Assembly (NCBI GenBank): GCA_036756705.1
Contig: DAIOKN010000006.1
Coordinates: forward strand, 1 to 64,000
DNA: 64,000 nt
DNA from: Caproicibacter sp002399225
GTDB taxonomy: Bacteria; Bacillota; Clostridia; Oscillospirales; Acutalibacteraceae
Reading direction: 5' to 3'
Shown here: piece by piece, positions 1-8,623 of the stretch
Layout of the letters: each line of letters starts with the position of its first letter
How positions within the stretch are numbered: position 1 is the stretch's first letter
Position numbers and translations under genes: made by a program
The notes under the pieces: generated by a model
Databases searched by the model: none
The model's input: the letters and a program-made list of their open reading frames with translations, nothing else
What the model was told of the DNA's origin: nothing

Positions 1-676
1 GAAAGATCGCCTGCACCTTGCTCATGCCGAGCCGCAGCGCGTCGATATCTTTTTCGAACAGAATCCCGCCTTTATGGAACAGCCCGACATGGTCGCACAG
101 GTCTTCCAACTCACGCAGGTTATGTGAAGCGATGACGACGGTCAGGTGGTTTTCCGCCACTTCTTCGGAGATCAGTTTCTTCAGCAGCTGGCGCATCACC
201 GGGTCCAGCCCGTCAAAAATTTCATCCATCAAAAGATAAGCCGGACGTGCGGAAAAGGCACAGATCAGCGCCGCCTGCCGCTGCATTCCTTTTGAAAAAT
301 GGGAAATGCGCTCTTTCTTATCAGCTGAAAAGACGCCGCACAGATGATCAAACTGTTTCTGATCCCACTGAGGGTAAATTCCCGCGTAAAACTTTTCCAT
401 ATCGGAAAGTGTGGCCTGAGGGAGAAAGTATGGAAAATCCGGGATAAAGCAGACTCTCGACTTGACCTCCACGTTCTCAAACGGTTCCTTTCCATCCACA
501 AGGATCTGTCCCCCGTCCGGGAAATAAATGCCTGCGCAGGTGCGCAGAAAGGTGGATTTTCCCGCTCCATTGGAGCCGACCAGCCCGAAAACCGATCCGC
601 CTCCGATTTGAAAAGACATGCCGTTCAGCGCGGTTTTAGAACCGAATTTCTTTGTCAGATTCTTGACTTCAATCAT
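1..676 (-). CDS. ABC transporter ATP-binding protein, 3' end outside window
   Basis: Cytoplasmic ATPase subunit of an ABC exporter of the type paired with YtrA regulators. The visible 225 residues contain Walker A GSNGAGKST (residues 34-42), the signature FSKGMQ, Walker B LLMDE and the switch histidine in VIASHN, in the correct order. The C-terminus runs off the left edge. The ATG overlaps the stop of the upstream GntR gene by 4 bp (ATGA), so the two are translationally coupled and co-regulated. The permease partner is not in the window and probably lies further left. The substrate cannot be told from the sequence; the family handles antibiotics or cell-envelope stress molecules. Confidence 0.9.
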   Translation of the reverse strand, partial: MIEVKNLTKKFGSKTALNGMSFQIGGGSVFGLVGSNGAGKSTFLRTCAGIYFPDGGQILVDGKEPFENVEVKSRVCFIPDFPYFLPQATLSDMEKFYAGIYPQWDQKQFDHLCGVFSADKKERISHFSKGMQRQAALICAFSARPAYLLMDEIFDGLDPVMRQLLKKLISEEVAENHLTVVIASHNLRELEDLCDHVGLFHKGGILFEKDIDALRLGMSKVQAIF

Positions 677-1050
677 TCTTGCTTCCTCCTCTCGTCAAAC
701 GCCCCGGATATCAGCGCCAGAATCTCCTCTTTTGCCACACCGCAGAGAACAGCCTCTGCCACGGCGTCATGTACTTTCTCCAGAACAAGCTGTTTTCTGC
801 GCGCAACGGCGGCCTCGTCGCCTGCCAAAAACGAACCCTTCCCCTTCACCGAAAAAATAATTCCATCCCGTTCCAGCATCTGGTAGGCTTTCTGAACCGT
901 GTTTGGATTGATGCCGAGCTTCTGGGCAAGCGCGCGGACGCTGGGCAGCGCCTCACCCGGCTCCAGCGCGCCCATCGCGGCCATCCGGGTAATGGAGCGG
1001 CAGAGCTGTTCATAAATCGGCAGTCCGCTTTTATAATCCAGCACGAACAT
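673..1050 (-). CDS. GntR-family transcriptional regulator, YtrA subfamily
   Basis: A short (125 aa) GntR regulator. An N-terminal winged helix with PIYEQL, SVRALAQKLGINPNTVQKAY and GKGSF is followed by only a short helical tail, the hallmark of the YtrA subfamily, which lacks a large effector domain. The ATG at 1050 is preferred over a GTG nine bases upstream because GAGGTG sits at proper spacing before it. It overlaps the ABC ATPase gene and is preceded by an inverted repeat that is probably its own operator. By family precedent it represses its own operon. Confidence 0.9.
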   Translation of the reverse strand: MFVLDYKSGLPIYEQLCRSITRMAAMGALEPGEALPSVRALAQKLGINPNTVQKAYQMLERDGIIFSVKGKGSFLAGDEAAVARRKQLVLEKVHDAVAEAVLCGVAKEEILALISGAFDERRKQE

Positions 1051-1070
1051 CCTCTTCACCTCACTGTATC

Positions 1071-1097
1071 TACTGTATTATATTTATTAGTACAGTA
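1071..1097. promoter_or_regulatory. Candidate operator of the GntR/ABC operon
   Basis: Inverted repeat TACTGTA (1071-1077) and TACAGTA (1091-1097), separated by a 13-bp A+T-only spacer, just upstream of the GntR gene. YtrA-type regulators bind such dyads over their own promoters. The match is seen directly; the binding is inferred. Confidence 0.6.
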
Positions 1098-1139
1098 GCA
1101 ATATAACACATTCTCTCTGCGTTGTCAACAAAAGGAAGA

Positions 1140-2183
1140 TCATCCATGCTCCTGTTTTCTGTTTTTCAGCCTGTTGGCAAAATAAGCAAAAACTCCGCCG
1201 AACACAATGTTGGCGTAATAAGTAATCATGCGCCAGAGCAGAATAGCCGGGAAAATCGCGGACCGAAAATACAGGCCGAAAAACAGATAAAAGCTTCCCT
1301 CTGCCCCGCCGGAACTGCCCGGCAGCGGCACAAATGCGGAAACCATGGCCACAAAGACCTGCGCGGCAACCATGGTGAGAACCGATGCCCCGCGCATGTT
1401 GAAACTGCGGTAAATAAAAAACGGAATCAGACTGTTGAGCGTGATCTGCAACGCGGAAGACGCGGTGACGCTTAAATAAAGCGGAGCGGAATTCCCCATG
1501 ATCTTGGAAGCACCGTGAAAAGCTTCCAGCTGATTGTGAATTTTCTCATAACGCTTTTCCGGGCAACGACACAGTTTCATTCGGTGCAGCAGAGAGAGGA
1601 CAGAACGCAAAATCCGGTCCGTCGTCCTTTCGCTGACCATAAACAGCACCACCACCATGATGAAAAGGCAGTTGGTAATCAGACCGATTACGGTCAAAAA
1701 AGCAAAATTGGTAACGCTGGTCTGAAAATAATGGAGCCTTAGCGCCACCATGCAAAGCGCATATAAAACCATTACCACCTGGTAAATCAGAGTTTTCATC
1801 GTGACGATGGAAACGGCCATTCCCGTGTTCATCCCCATGCCGCTCAGCGAGTAGACCTGCATCGGCTGCCCGCCGGTGGCAAACGGGGTGACGGCACTGT
1901 ACAGGAACCCGACCATTCCTGTTAAAAAAGATTTAAAATATTTCCACCCGGGCTGCAGGTGGCGACACAGCAGGTTCAACTCGAATCCTTCCAGCAGCCA
2001 GCAGGCGATTGCGGCCAGAACTGCGGCGGTCAGCCAAGGGCGGCGGAGCGTCCTTGCAATTTTAGCCAGCATTTCAATGCCGCCGCCGGTGGTAAACAGA
2101 AAAGCCAGCAGAATGCCGACGGAAAGAATCAGAGTGATCGCTGTAAAAAAATTTTTCCCGAGTTTTCTCTTTTTTCCCGCCAT
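1140..2183 (-). CDS. Lysylphosphatidylglycerol synthetase/UPF0104-type flippase-domain membrane protein
   Basis: Integral membrane protein of 347 aa with about eight hydrophobic segments. It has the family's conserved stretch TPFATGGQPMQVY around residues 98-110 and the C-terminal VPLPGSSGGAEGSF motif. This is the membrane (flippase-like) half of MprF-type proteins without the lysyl-transferase domain, the YbhN/AglD-like group. Members move or modify lipid-linked molecules; the substrate is unknown here. It begins with a basic lysine-rich N-terminus after a GGAG site. It is not obviously in an operon: the GntR gene starts 90 bp beyond its 3' end on the same strand. Confidence 0.85.
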   Translation of the reverse strand: MAGKKRKLGKNFFTAITLILSVGILLAFLFTTGGGIEMLAKIARTLRRPWLTAAVLAAIACWLLEGFELNLLCRHLQPGWKYFKSFLTGMVGFLYSAVTPFATGGQPMQVYSLSGMGMNTGMAVSIVTMKTLIYQVVMVLYALCMVALRLHYFQTSVTNFAFLTVIGLITNCLFIMVVVLFMVSERTTDRILRSVLSLLHRMKLCRCPEKRYEKIHNQLEAFHGASKIMGNSAPLYLSVTASSALQITLNSLIPFFIYRSFNMRGASVLTMVAAQVFVAMVSAFVPLPGSSGGAEGSFYLFFGLYFRSAIFPAILLWRMITYYANIVFGGVFAYFANRLKNRKQEHG

Positions 2184-2333
2184 ATTCCAACTCCAAAGCT
2201 TACGATTTTTTTTGACTATAACTTATATATTTTATAACATCCCGCCCGATTATACAAGCCAAATCAAAATTCCCTTTCTCGGCCGCGGTAGGGATGCAAG
2301 ATATCTTTAGCTCCTTTGAGAAAAGAGATTCAG

Positions 2334-2364
2334 GAAAAAAATCCCGGCGGACTGCTCCGCCGGG
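2334..2364 (-). terminator. Rho-independent terminator of the lipoprotein gene
   Basis: Stem CCCGGCGG/CCGCCGGG (2343-2364) with a run of seven A on the plus strand, which reads as a U-run in the minus-strand transcript, directly after the 2372-3556 gene. Confidence 0.85.
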
Positions 2365-2371
2365 AACCGGT

Positions 2372-3556
2372 TCATTTTTGTTTGGGCCGTTTTTTCGCAT
2401 CGGAGGAAAACATCTTCTTCAGCGTCGCAGGGTCGGCGACTCCGGTCACTGTCATTCCGTTCAGGTATTGAAAATCTTTTACGCTTTGAACGGTTCCCTC
2501 CGCGTAGAGGCCCGTCGGGGACACAAACATATACCCCAGTTCTTCCAAGCGCTTCTGCATTTTCATCACGTCGTCGCTCTGCATTCCGCTCTGCAGCGTT
2601 TGGTTCAGGTTCAGGTCCGTACTGACCTGCGATGCCTGCGTCTGCGAAGATCCGGAAAACGAAGAGCTCAGCAGTTCCGGATGCACGGTTCCCGCCATAA
2701 AGCTGACCGCCTGAATCAGCTCATCCCCCTGGCGGGTCATCAACCCAGGATCCATCTCATAAACATGATTTGCCTTGACGGCAGAGAGCTTACTGTAGTC
2801 TGCGGAAGAACTCAGCTGCTCTTTGACCCCTTTGGCGCAGAAAATGTATTTTGGATTGGCTATGAGAAGATCAGCCGCCTTGACGATCCCTTTCTTGCCG
2901 CCCGAGGCGGAGTTTGTCAGGCCGGCAGCTTCCACCAGCTTACCGGCGAGCATGTCGTCAGTGGCTCCTTTTCCCTTCGCATCAAAGAGATAAACTGCCG
3001 TGACGGGCGTGTTGCTCTGAGGAACTGCACGGGTAATGTCGTCGATCGTCTCAAAGAGCCCGTCCGCCGCGTCCTTGCCTTTCTGATAGCCCGTTTTGGC
3101 CCCTTTCAGCACGGAGCCGACTTCAATGTAGAGCCGCTCCAAGTCTTCCCGGCTTGCCGCCGGCTTCAGGGTCAGGACTTTCAAACCGGCTTTCTCCATC
3201 GCGGATTTCTGCTCCTGGGTCAGGGAGTCCGCAAAGACGACATCCGCGCCAAGGTCACGAATTTTCTGAGCGTCGTCCGCCGTCACAACCGGCAGAACAG
3301 ACAGATCTTTCTGCGTGCAGGCCGCACTTCTCGCTTTCAGGCTGGTTTCGTAGCCAATCGACAGGAGCACGGAGGCAATATTCGGCGAAAGCACCGCCGC
3401 GCCTGCGGGTTCCTGCTTGAAAACGACGCCCCCGATCTTAGTGGGATAGTCCTTTCCTCCCTCGCCGGAAGTGACATCGCTCGCATGGCTGCATCCGGAA
3501 AGGGCGGAAAACAAGAGCGCCGCCGCCAGCAGGATAGCAAATAATCTTTTCCCCAT
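2372..3556 (-). CDS. Substrate-binding lipoprotein fused to a peptidoglycan-binding domain
   Basis: A 394-aa secreted lipoprotein. The signal peptide ends in the lipobox LSGC (Cys22). Residues about 40-290 resemble the helical-backbone metal/siderophore/vitamin B12-type periplasmic binding fold (VLSPNIASVLLSIGY, then DLGADVVFADS, and VYLFDAKGKGATDDMLAGKL). Residues about 318-385 form a PG_binding_1 domain (LQSGMQSDDVMKMQKRLEELGY, with FQYLNGMTVTGVADPATL). The fusion would tether the binding protein to both membrane and wall. No permease or ATPase lies beside it, so it may act as an orphan receptor. AAAAGGAG precedes the ATG. Ligand unknown. Confidence 0.82.
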   Translation of the reverse strand: MGKRLFAILLAAALLFSALSGCSHASDVTSGEGGKDYPTKIGGVVFKQEPAGAAVLSPNIASVLLSIGYETSLKARSAACTQKDLSVLPVVTADDAQKIRDLGADVVFADSLTQEQKSAMEKAGLKVLTLKPAASREDLERLYIEVGSVLKGAKTGYQKGKDAADGLFETIDDITRAVPQSNTPVTAVYLFDAKGKGATDDMLAGKLVEAAGLTNSASGGKKGIVKAADLLIANPKYIFCAKGVKEQLSSSADYSKLSAVKANHVYEMDPGLMTRQGDELIQAVSFMAGTVHPELLSSSFSGSSQTQASQVSTDLNLNQTLQSGMQSDDVMKMQKRLEELGYMFVSPTGLYAEGTVQSVKDFQYLNGMTVTGVADPATLKKMFSSDAKKRPKQK

Positions 3557-3757
3557 GTTTAGCTCCTTTTCCCGGCTCCGGCTGAGCCCGACACACGGCC
3601 GTTCCGAACCCGGGCCCCTGCCAGCCGGCTGTTATTGCCCCTATTGTACGCTGTTTTGCCGCAAACTGTCAAGCCGCAGGAGGGGAATCCTGTTGCAGGC
3701 GGACCCAAAAGCAATTATAATGGGAACCAATGTCATTGAATCGGAAAGAGGTACAAA

Positions 3758-4582
3758 ATGAAACGGATCTGTCATCTGTTCCCCCTGTTTTTTTTCCTTG
3801 CGGCCGCGTTTTCACTCAGCGGCTGCTCTCATTCCCCCGACGCCGGAGTCCTCCTGCGCGAGGCAAAATCGAATGCGGACTCCCTTCAGAACTGCGAATC
3901 CGGTTTCCACCGGGAACTGGTGTTTACCGCGGACGGCGCTCAGCATACTTTCTCTTCTTCCAATGGAATCACCTACATGGCAAAACCATTCGGCCTGAAA
4001 TCGGTTCAGAAACTTCAGACCGACGGAACCCCGGACACCAACGAAACTTATACCGTAACCGAAGGAGGAAAGCTCTTCTTCTACTGTAAGCCCAACGGCG
4101 TCTGGCAGAAAACCGATGCGGGCAATCTGGACACATCCCCGTCCGCGCAGGTAGACCTGCTGCGCGTGCTGAACGAAGCGGAAAGCCAGAATTATGTGAG
4201 GGAAACGACGATCAGCTCCCGCAAAGTGCATAAAATCGAGATGAAACTCAGCAGTGAAGTCCTGCGCAGCGCCGTGGAGCAGATTGCATCCACGACCGGC
4301 ATGTCCAGCCATTCCGGCACGGTGGTTCAGACTTTGCTGGACAGCGCGCCCGATTTGTACGGTTACTGCTACATTGACAAAGACACCGGGCAGCTTGTCC
4401 GGATGGATGCCGATTTCACCAGCGCGGTCAACCAGATCTTTCAGAAAATCGACGGAAGCCAGGTTTCCGTTCATGTTACAAAATGCACCGTGTCTGGGAC
4501 CATCGGCAAAATTGGCTCCGCTCCCCCCGTTCGCCTGCCGGAAAGCGCAAAAAACGCCTCTTCAGTCGCAGCTTACGGCTGA
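3758..4582 (+). CDS. Lipoprotein, DUF6612/LolA-like
   Basis: A 274-aa lipoprotein with signal peptide and lipobox LSGC (Cys23), followed by a soluble domain of alternating beta-strands with TYTVTEGGKLFFYCKPNGVWQ and a GYCYIDKDTGQLVRMDADF strand. This pattern resembles clostridial lipoproteins of the DUF6612/LolA-like beta-sheet group, whose function is unknown. It stands alone on the plus strand. Its last 10 bases overlap the 3' end of the convergent antiporter gene. Family assignment is moderate; export and lipidation are well supported. Confidence 0.75.
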   Translation: MKRICHLFPLFFFLAAAFSLSGCSHSPDAGVLLREAKSNADSLQNCESGFHRELVFTADGAQHTFSSSNGITYMAKPFGLKSVQKLQTDGTPDTNETYTVTEGGKLFFYCKPNGVWQKTDAGNLDTSPSAQVDLLRVLNEAESQNYVRETTISSRKVHKIEMKLSSEVLRSAVEQIASTTGMSSHSGTVVQTLLDSAPDLYGYCYIDKDTGQLVRMDADFTSAVNQIFQKIDGSQVSVHVTKCTVSGTIGKIGSAPPVRLPESAKNASSVAAYG

Positions 4583-6126
4583 CCGCCCGCAGAGACGGGA
4601 ACCTGTTTGGTCCGGGACCTGCGGTGCAGAATGGCAATGGCCGCAAAAAGCATGAGAAGAGAGGCACCGAGGGTCAGCCAAAGGTTGGCGTTCGTAAACC
4701 CGGCCACCAGATATCCCACCACACAGCAGGCCGCCACCAGCAGCGCATAGGGCAACTGAGTCGAAACATGTTCGATATGCTGACATCCCGCGCCCGTGGA
4801 GGAAAGGATCGTGGTGTCGGAGATCGGGGAGCAGTGGTCCCCGAACACGCTTCCCGCCAGAATGGCGGAAAGCGACACCACCAGAAGGTTCGGCGCAACG
4901 GCTTCCGCGATCGGGACGGCAATCGGGATCAGAATTCCAAACGTTCCCCATGCGGTTCCTGTTGAAAAGCTGAGAAATGCCGCAACCACGAAGATGATCG
5001 CGGGAAGAAGCCCGCCCGGAAGAGAGCTGCCCAACGAATTTTTTACAAATTCGGCGGTTTGCAGCAGATCGCGGCACACGCCGCTGATCGTCCAGGCCAG
5101 CAGCAGGATCACGCAGGCCGGCACCATGGACTTGATCCCCTCCGTAATGCCTTTCATAAAATCCTGAAACGTCATCAGGCGGCGGGGCAGAAACAGAAGG
5201 GCCGAAACACAGAGCGCCCCAAAGCATCCCCAGGTCAACGCAGAAGCAGCCGTGCAGTTGCCAAATGCCGCCCCGAAGCTGTGGCGGAATTTCGGATCGG
5301 CGCCCCAGTAGCCGCCGTTGTAGAGCATTCCTACGACGGAAAAGAAAATCAGGAACCCGATCGGTAAAAGCATGTCTGCCACCGTTCCTTTTTTCGACTC
5401 TTTTCTGTCCGCTTCGCCCGGGGCCGCAACCGCGCCGAGATCTCCGCCCGCGGCCTTGGCCTCCCGCTCCGCCATCGGGCCGAAATCAAGGTTCGTCAGG
5501 CAGACCGTAATGACCATCACCAAAGTCAGAATGGCGTACAAATTATAGGGAATCGTTGCGATAAACGCCGCAAAATCGCTTACAAAATGCCCTGTGGCGT
5601 GCAGGTTGCTTCCCACTGCCGCAGCCCATGAAGAAACGGGGGCAATAATGCAGACCGGTGCCGCTGTCGCATCGATAATATAGGCCAGCTTTGCCCTTGA
5701 GACTTTGTACTTGTCTGTGACCGGCTTCATCACCGTGCCGACCGTCAGGCAATTGAAATAATCGTCGATAAAAATCAGGATTCCCAGCAGGCTGGTCGAC
5801 AGCATGGCGGCTCGCCGGGAGCGTATTTTAGAGGTTGCCCATCTTCCGTAGGCCCTGCTTCCGCCGGCCTGGGAAATGACGGCGACCAGCGCCCCCAGCA
5901 GGCAGCAGAAAATGACGATGTATAAATCGGCCTTCTTGACCATGAGTTCAAAGGCCGTTCCTATCGTTCCGGCAAGCGGATTCAACCCCATTCCAATCGA
6001 ATACAGAAGCGTGCCGGACAGAATTCCGATCATTAAAGACGCAATAACTTCTTTTGTCAGAAGAGCCAGCACGATTGCGATGATCGGCGGCAGCAGAGAA
6101 AGCCACCCCGCATAGAAAGGTTGCAC
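4573..6126 (-). CDS. NhaC-family Na+/H+ (or malate/lactate-type) antiporter
   Basis: A 517-aa membrane protein with about 12 hydrophobic segments. Family motifs are visible: IDDYFNCLTVGTVMKP, TAAPVCIIAPVSSWAA, STGTAWGTFGILIP and FGDHCSPISDTTILSSTGAG. The last is typical of the NhaC/MleN ion-exchange fold. Length fits the family. It starts at GTG (GTGCAACC) behind GGGAGG. It probably exchanges Na+ for H+, or a carboxylate for H+ and Na+; sequence alone does not decide. Transcribed alone. Confidence 0.88.
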   Translation of the reverse strand: MQPFYAGWLSLLPPIIAIVLALLTKEVIASLMIGILSGTLLYSIGMGLNPLAGTIGTAFELMVKKADLYIVIFCCLLGALVAVISQAGGSRAYGRWATSKIRSRRAAMLSTSLLGILIFIDDYFNCLTVGTVMKPVTDKYKVSRAKLAYIIDATAAPVCIIAPVSSWAAAVGSNLHATGHFVSDFAAFIATIPYNLYAILTLVMVITVCLTNLDFGPMAEREAKAAGGDLGAVAAPGEADRKESKKGTVADMLLPIGFLIFFSVVGMLYNGGYWGADPKFRHSFGAAFGNCTAASALTWGCFGALCVSALLFLPRRLMTFQDFMKGITEGIKSMVPACVILLLAWTISGVCRDLLQTAEFVKNSLGSSLPGGLLPAIIFVVAAFLSFSTGTAWGTFGILIPIAVPIAEAVAPNLLVVSLSAILAGSVFGDHCSPISDTTILSSTGAGCQHIEHVSTQLPYALLVAACCVVGYLVAGFTNANLWLTLGASLLMLFAAIAILHRRSRTKQVPVSAGGQP

Positions 6127-6298
6127 GTTATTTCCTCCCTGCCTTTGCTTTTTCGTTTGGTATGTTCTTCCTGTTGACTTTCGTTTTTCCCATCCCCCGT
6201 TAGAATTATTTATTTTTATAGTATAACAGAAAACGACATACTTTTTATTTTTTTCATCAATTTTTTAATCTGACAAGCAAAAATTAACTGTTGATATA

Positions 6299-6342
6299 GG
6301 AACGCCGGCACCCCCAAAAAAGGAAAGGTGCCGGCGTTTCCG
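6299..6342 (-). terminator. Hairpin after cotJC, probable terminator
   Basis: Long inverted repeat with arms GGAACGCCGGCACC and GGTGCCGGCGTTTCC (one bulge), directly after the cotJC stop codon. No strong U-run follows, so efficiency is uncertain. Confidence 0.55.
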
Positions 6343-6353
6343 TACCTGGATTC

Positions 6354-6873
6354 TTATGCTTTTTTGTCATACTGTGGATTAAATGCATAAAAGTTTTTGG
6401 GATCCAGACTGTCGGTGACGATCCGAAGGCCCTCCCCAAAACGCTGATAATGCACCACTTCGCGCTCCCGCAGAAAGCGGATCGCGTCGCGCACATCGAC
6501 ATCGTCGTCACAAAAACGCAGGATGTTGTCATAAGTCAGGCGCGCTTTTTGCTCTGCCGCAAGATCTTCATGAATATCCGCGATGGAATCTCCGGTGGAG
6601 GCAAGCGTGGCGGCATTAAAGGGATTTCCTGAGGCGTCGGACGGGTAGATGCCCGTTGTGTGGTCAATAAAGTAAGCGTCAAAGCCGGCCTTTTTGATCT
6701 GTTCCGGAGTCTGGTTGCGCGTGAGTTGATAGACGATGGTGCCGACCATTTCTAGGTGACCAAGTTCTTCGGTCCCGATATCCGTCAGGATCGCCTTGAG
6801 CTCCGGGTTCGGCATCGTGTAGCGCTGGCTGAGATACCGCAGGGAAGCCCCCATCTCTCCATGAGGCCCGCCG
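6354..6873 (-). CDS. cotJC: cotJC 3' portion (spore manganese catalase), separated from its start
   Basis: Encodes residues from about 30 to 201 of a CotJC manganese catalase: GGPHGEMGASLRYLSQ, GTEELGHLEM, an AAEQKARLTYDNIL helix and EREVVHYQRF. It has no start codon or ribosome-binding site of its own; the N-terminal part lies at 9175-9288, across an inserted element. Joined at the 15-bp repeat, the gene is 606 nt and encodes 201 aa, close to Bacillus CotJC. Predicted Mn ligands of the joined protein are Glu35, Glu65, His68, Glu136 and His170, all on this side of the break. The family is a coat-associated dimanganese catalase that destroys peroxide. It is either developmentally rebuilt or inactivated. 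Confidence 0.95.
6859..6873. repeat. Left 15-bp direct repeat (att core) of the cotJC element
   Basis: CCATGAGGCCCGCCG, identical to 9188-9202; the bases on either side differ between the two copies, so the identity is exactly 15 bp. It encodes the GGPHG stretch of CotJC. Imperfect inverted arms CCGCAGGGAAGCC (6837-6849) and GGCTCCCTGCGG (6877-6888) flank it, one in cotJC and one in the element. Confidence 0.93.
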
Positions 6874-6897
6874 AATGGCTCCCTGCGGCAAAAAAAA

Positions 6898-8295
6898 TCA
6901 CTTATAATACAGGCGGATGCAATTGGCCTTGCGGTCAAATATAATTTTCTGAATCAGCGCTCTCAGCAGAATATTTTTCCGATCCGGCGGAATTTCATTC
7001 CCCCGCAGCAGCTGAATAAGGTTGGTCGTCTCAACGCCCTTTTCCTGCGGCCTGCCCGCAGTCCGTTTCAGCTCCAACTGCAAGGTGCGGCAGGTGTCCT
7101 CAATTTTTTTCCGCTCCCGCAGGTACTCCTTCAGCGGTTCCGCACCGCTCAAATAGGCTTCCCGCAGCCTGGAAAGACGGCTTTGCTCCTGTTCCCCTTG
7201 GCGGCGGAGAAGCGTGTACTCTTCCTGCTTTTCCGCTGTGGAAAGCGGGAGAATTCGCAGGGATGTCGCTTGCAAATCTTTTTCCAGCAGGACGGTCACC
7301 ATTGCCTCAAGCTTTGCGGTGGAGATGCAGTGTGAAACCCTGCAAAGGCCATGGCTGTATCCGCTGCACTGCATACTGCCGGAGGAGGACGGGACCAGAA
7401 GAGAACCGCAGTTGGAGCAGTAAACCAGCCCGCAGAGCATGTAGGGCGGGGCCGTCCGCCTGCGGGTTATTTCCGGACAAAAGCGGCTCTGAACCGCATC
7501 CCACAGTGGTTCCGAGACAATCGGCCCGTGGCAGTTCTGCGTCAGAAGAGTCTCTTCCTTTTTGGGACCACGTCCCAGTGATCCGTTTGGATTCCACCGC
7601 AGCGCGCCCCGGTAAACTGGATTTTTCAGAAGATAGCGTATCCCACGCGCCTCCCATCGGCCGCCGCGGCGGGTGCACAGGCCCGCCGCGTTGAGCTTTT
7701 CCGCAAGTTCGGCAGGGGAAACGCCGCGGGCAAAGCCGGCGTATACCAGCCGGACTGCGGCAGCCTCCCGTGGCTCCGGGACAAAATGCTTTTCCCTCAG
7801 CCGGTAGCCGAACGGCGGCGCGGTGACCGGCTCCCCGCGCGATACTTTCTCCTTCATGCCGCGCCGGACTTCTTCGGCGAGATTGACGCTGTAATATTCA
7901 TCCATCGCCTCGATCATCGCTTCCACCAGGATAGAGGTCTTTTCCCCGCCCAGCGGCTCGCTGACCGAGATCACATCGATCCCGCGCCGGCGCAGCATGG
8001 TTTTGTAGAGGACGCTGTCGGCCCGGCTGCGGGCGAACCGGCTGAACTTCCACAGCAGGATGCAGTCGAACGGGCGCGGCCTGCGCTGCGCAACCGCAAT
8101 CATTCGCCGGAACTCCGTGCGCTTTTCCGCGCCCCGGCCGCTCACGCCGTCTTCCTCCCGGAAAATATATTCTTCCGGCAGACGGTATCCATTCTTCCGG
8201 GCATACTCGAGAATGCAGGCAAGCTGGCTGTCAGGGCTGTATTCCATCTGATCGCTGGTGGAAACGCGGATGTAGGCCGCCGCGGTCTTCACCAT
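6898..8295 (-). CDS. Large serine recombinase (site-specific integrase/excisionase)
   Basis: A 465-aa large serine recombinase. The N-terminal resolvase domain has AAYIRVSTSDQ (nucleophile Ser12), DCILLWKFSRFARS and the E-helix region. It is followed by a Recombinase domain (PPFGYRL, LVYAGFARGVSPAELAEKLN, RYLLKNPVYRGAL), a zinc ribbon (YCSNCGSLL with later cysteines in CSGYSHGLCRVSHC) and a C-terminal coiled coil (about 345-430). The start at 8295 follows AAAGGAG; an upstream ATG lacks a site. It is expected to recombine the 15-bp repeats. It is related in architecture to SpoIVCA and SprA, which excise skin and SPbeta from sigK and spsM. Possible promoter signals upstream are not clear. Confidence 0.95.
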   Translation of the reverse strand: MVKTAAAYIRVSTSDQMEYSPDSQLACILEYARKNGYRLPEEYIFREEDGVSGRGAEKRTEFRRMIAVAQRRPRPFDCILLWKFSRFARSRADSVLYKTMLRRRGIDVISVSEPLGGEKTSILVEAMIEAMDEYYSVNLAEEVRRGMKEKVSRGEPVTAPPFGYRLREKHFVPEPREAAAVRLVYAGFARGVSPAELAEKLNAAGLCTRRGGRWEARGIRYLLKNPVYRGALRWNPNGSLGRGPKKEETLLTQNCHGPIVSEPLWDAVQSRFCPEITRRRTAPPYMLCGLVYCSNCGSLLVPSSSGSMQCSGYSHGLCRVSHCISTAKLEAMVTVLLEKDLQATSLRILPLSTAEKQEEYTLLRRQGEQEQSRLSRLREAYLSGAEPLKEYLRERKKIEDTCRTLQLELKRTAGRPQEKGVETTNLIQLLRGNEIPPDRKNILLRALIQKIIFDRKANCIRLYYK

Positions 8296-8378
8296 GGACT
8301 TTTCTCTCCTTTGGCCCGGCCGGAAAGAGGGATAGGACAAACCGCATCCCCCGTATAGATAGGGCGGAGGGATGTTTT

Positions 8379-8597
8379 ATGGGGAGAAAGCCATACCGCT
8401 TTACAGGCGAAAGCTATGCGCCCGGCCCTTCCGGAGCCTTTGATCTGCGCAGAGAGGCGGTCTTTGAACAGATTCCCGGCGAAAGCTGCCGGTTCCGGGC
8501 GATTTCCGACCGGGAATATCTTATGCGGGAAAAGCAGCTCCGGCAGGACCTTGCGCGGCTGCGGCGCGCCGAAAAAGAGTATTCCGGGCAGACATGA
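8379..8597 (+). CDS. Small basic/acidic protein of the cotJC element, unknown
   Basis: A 72-aa protein starting at an ATG 8 bp after GGAGG, divergent from the recombinase, with about 80 bp between the two starts. The N-terminal half is rich in Gly, Pro and aromatic residues (KPYRFTGESYAPGPSGAFDL). The C-terminal half is a charged helix (EYLMREKQLRQDLARLRRAEKEY). No family is recognised. Position and size resemble the small recombination-directionality factors that accompany serine integrases (for example SprB with SprA), but this is inference only; it could be an unrelated cargo protein. Confidence 0.65.
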   Translation: MGRKPYRFTGESYAPGPSGAFDLRREAVFEQIPGESCRFRAISDREYLMREKQLRQDLARLRRAEKEYSGQT

Positions 8598-8623
8598 CCG
8601 GGCTGATCCGTTAAAAATCGGTT

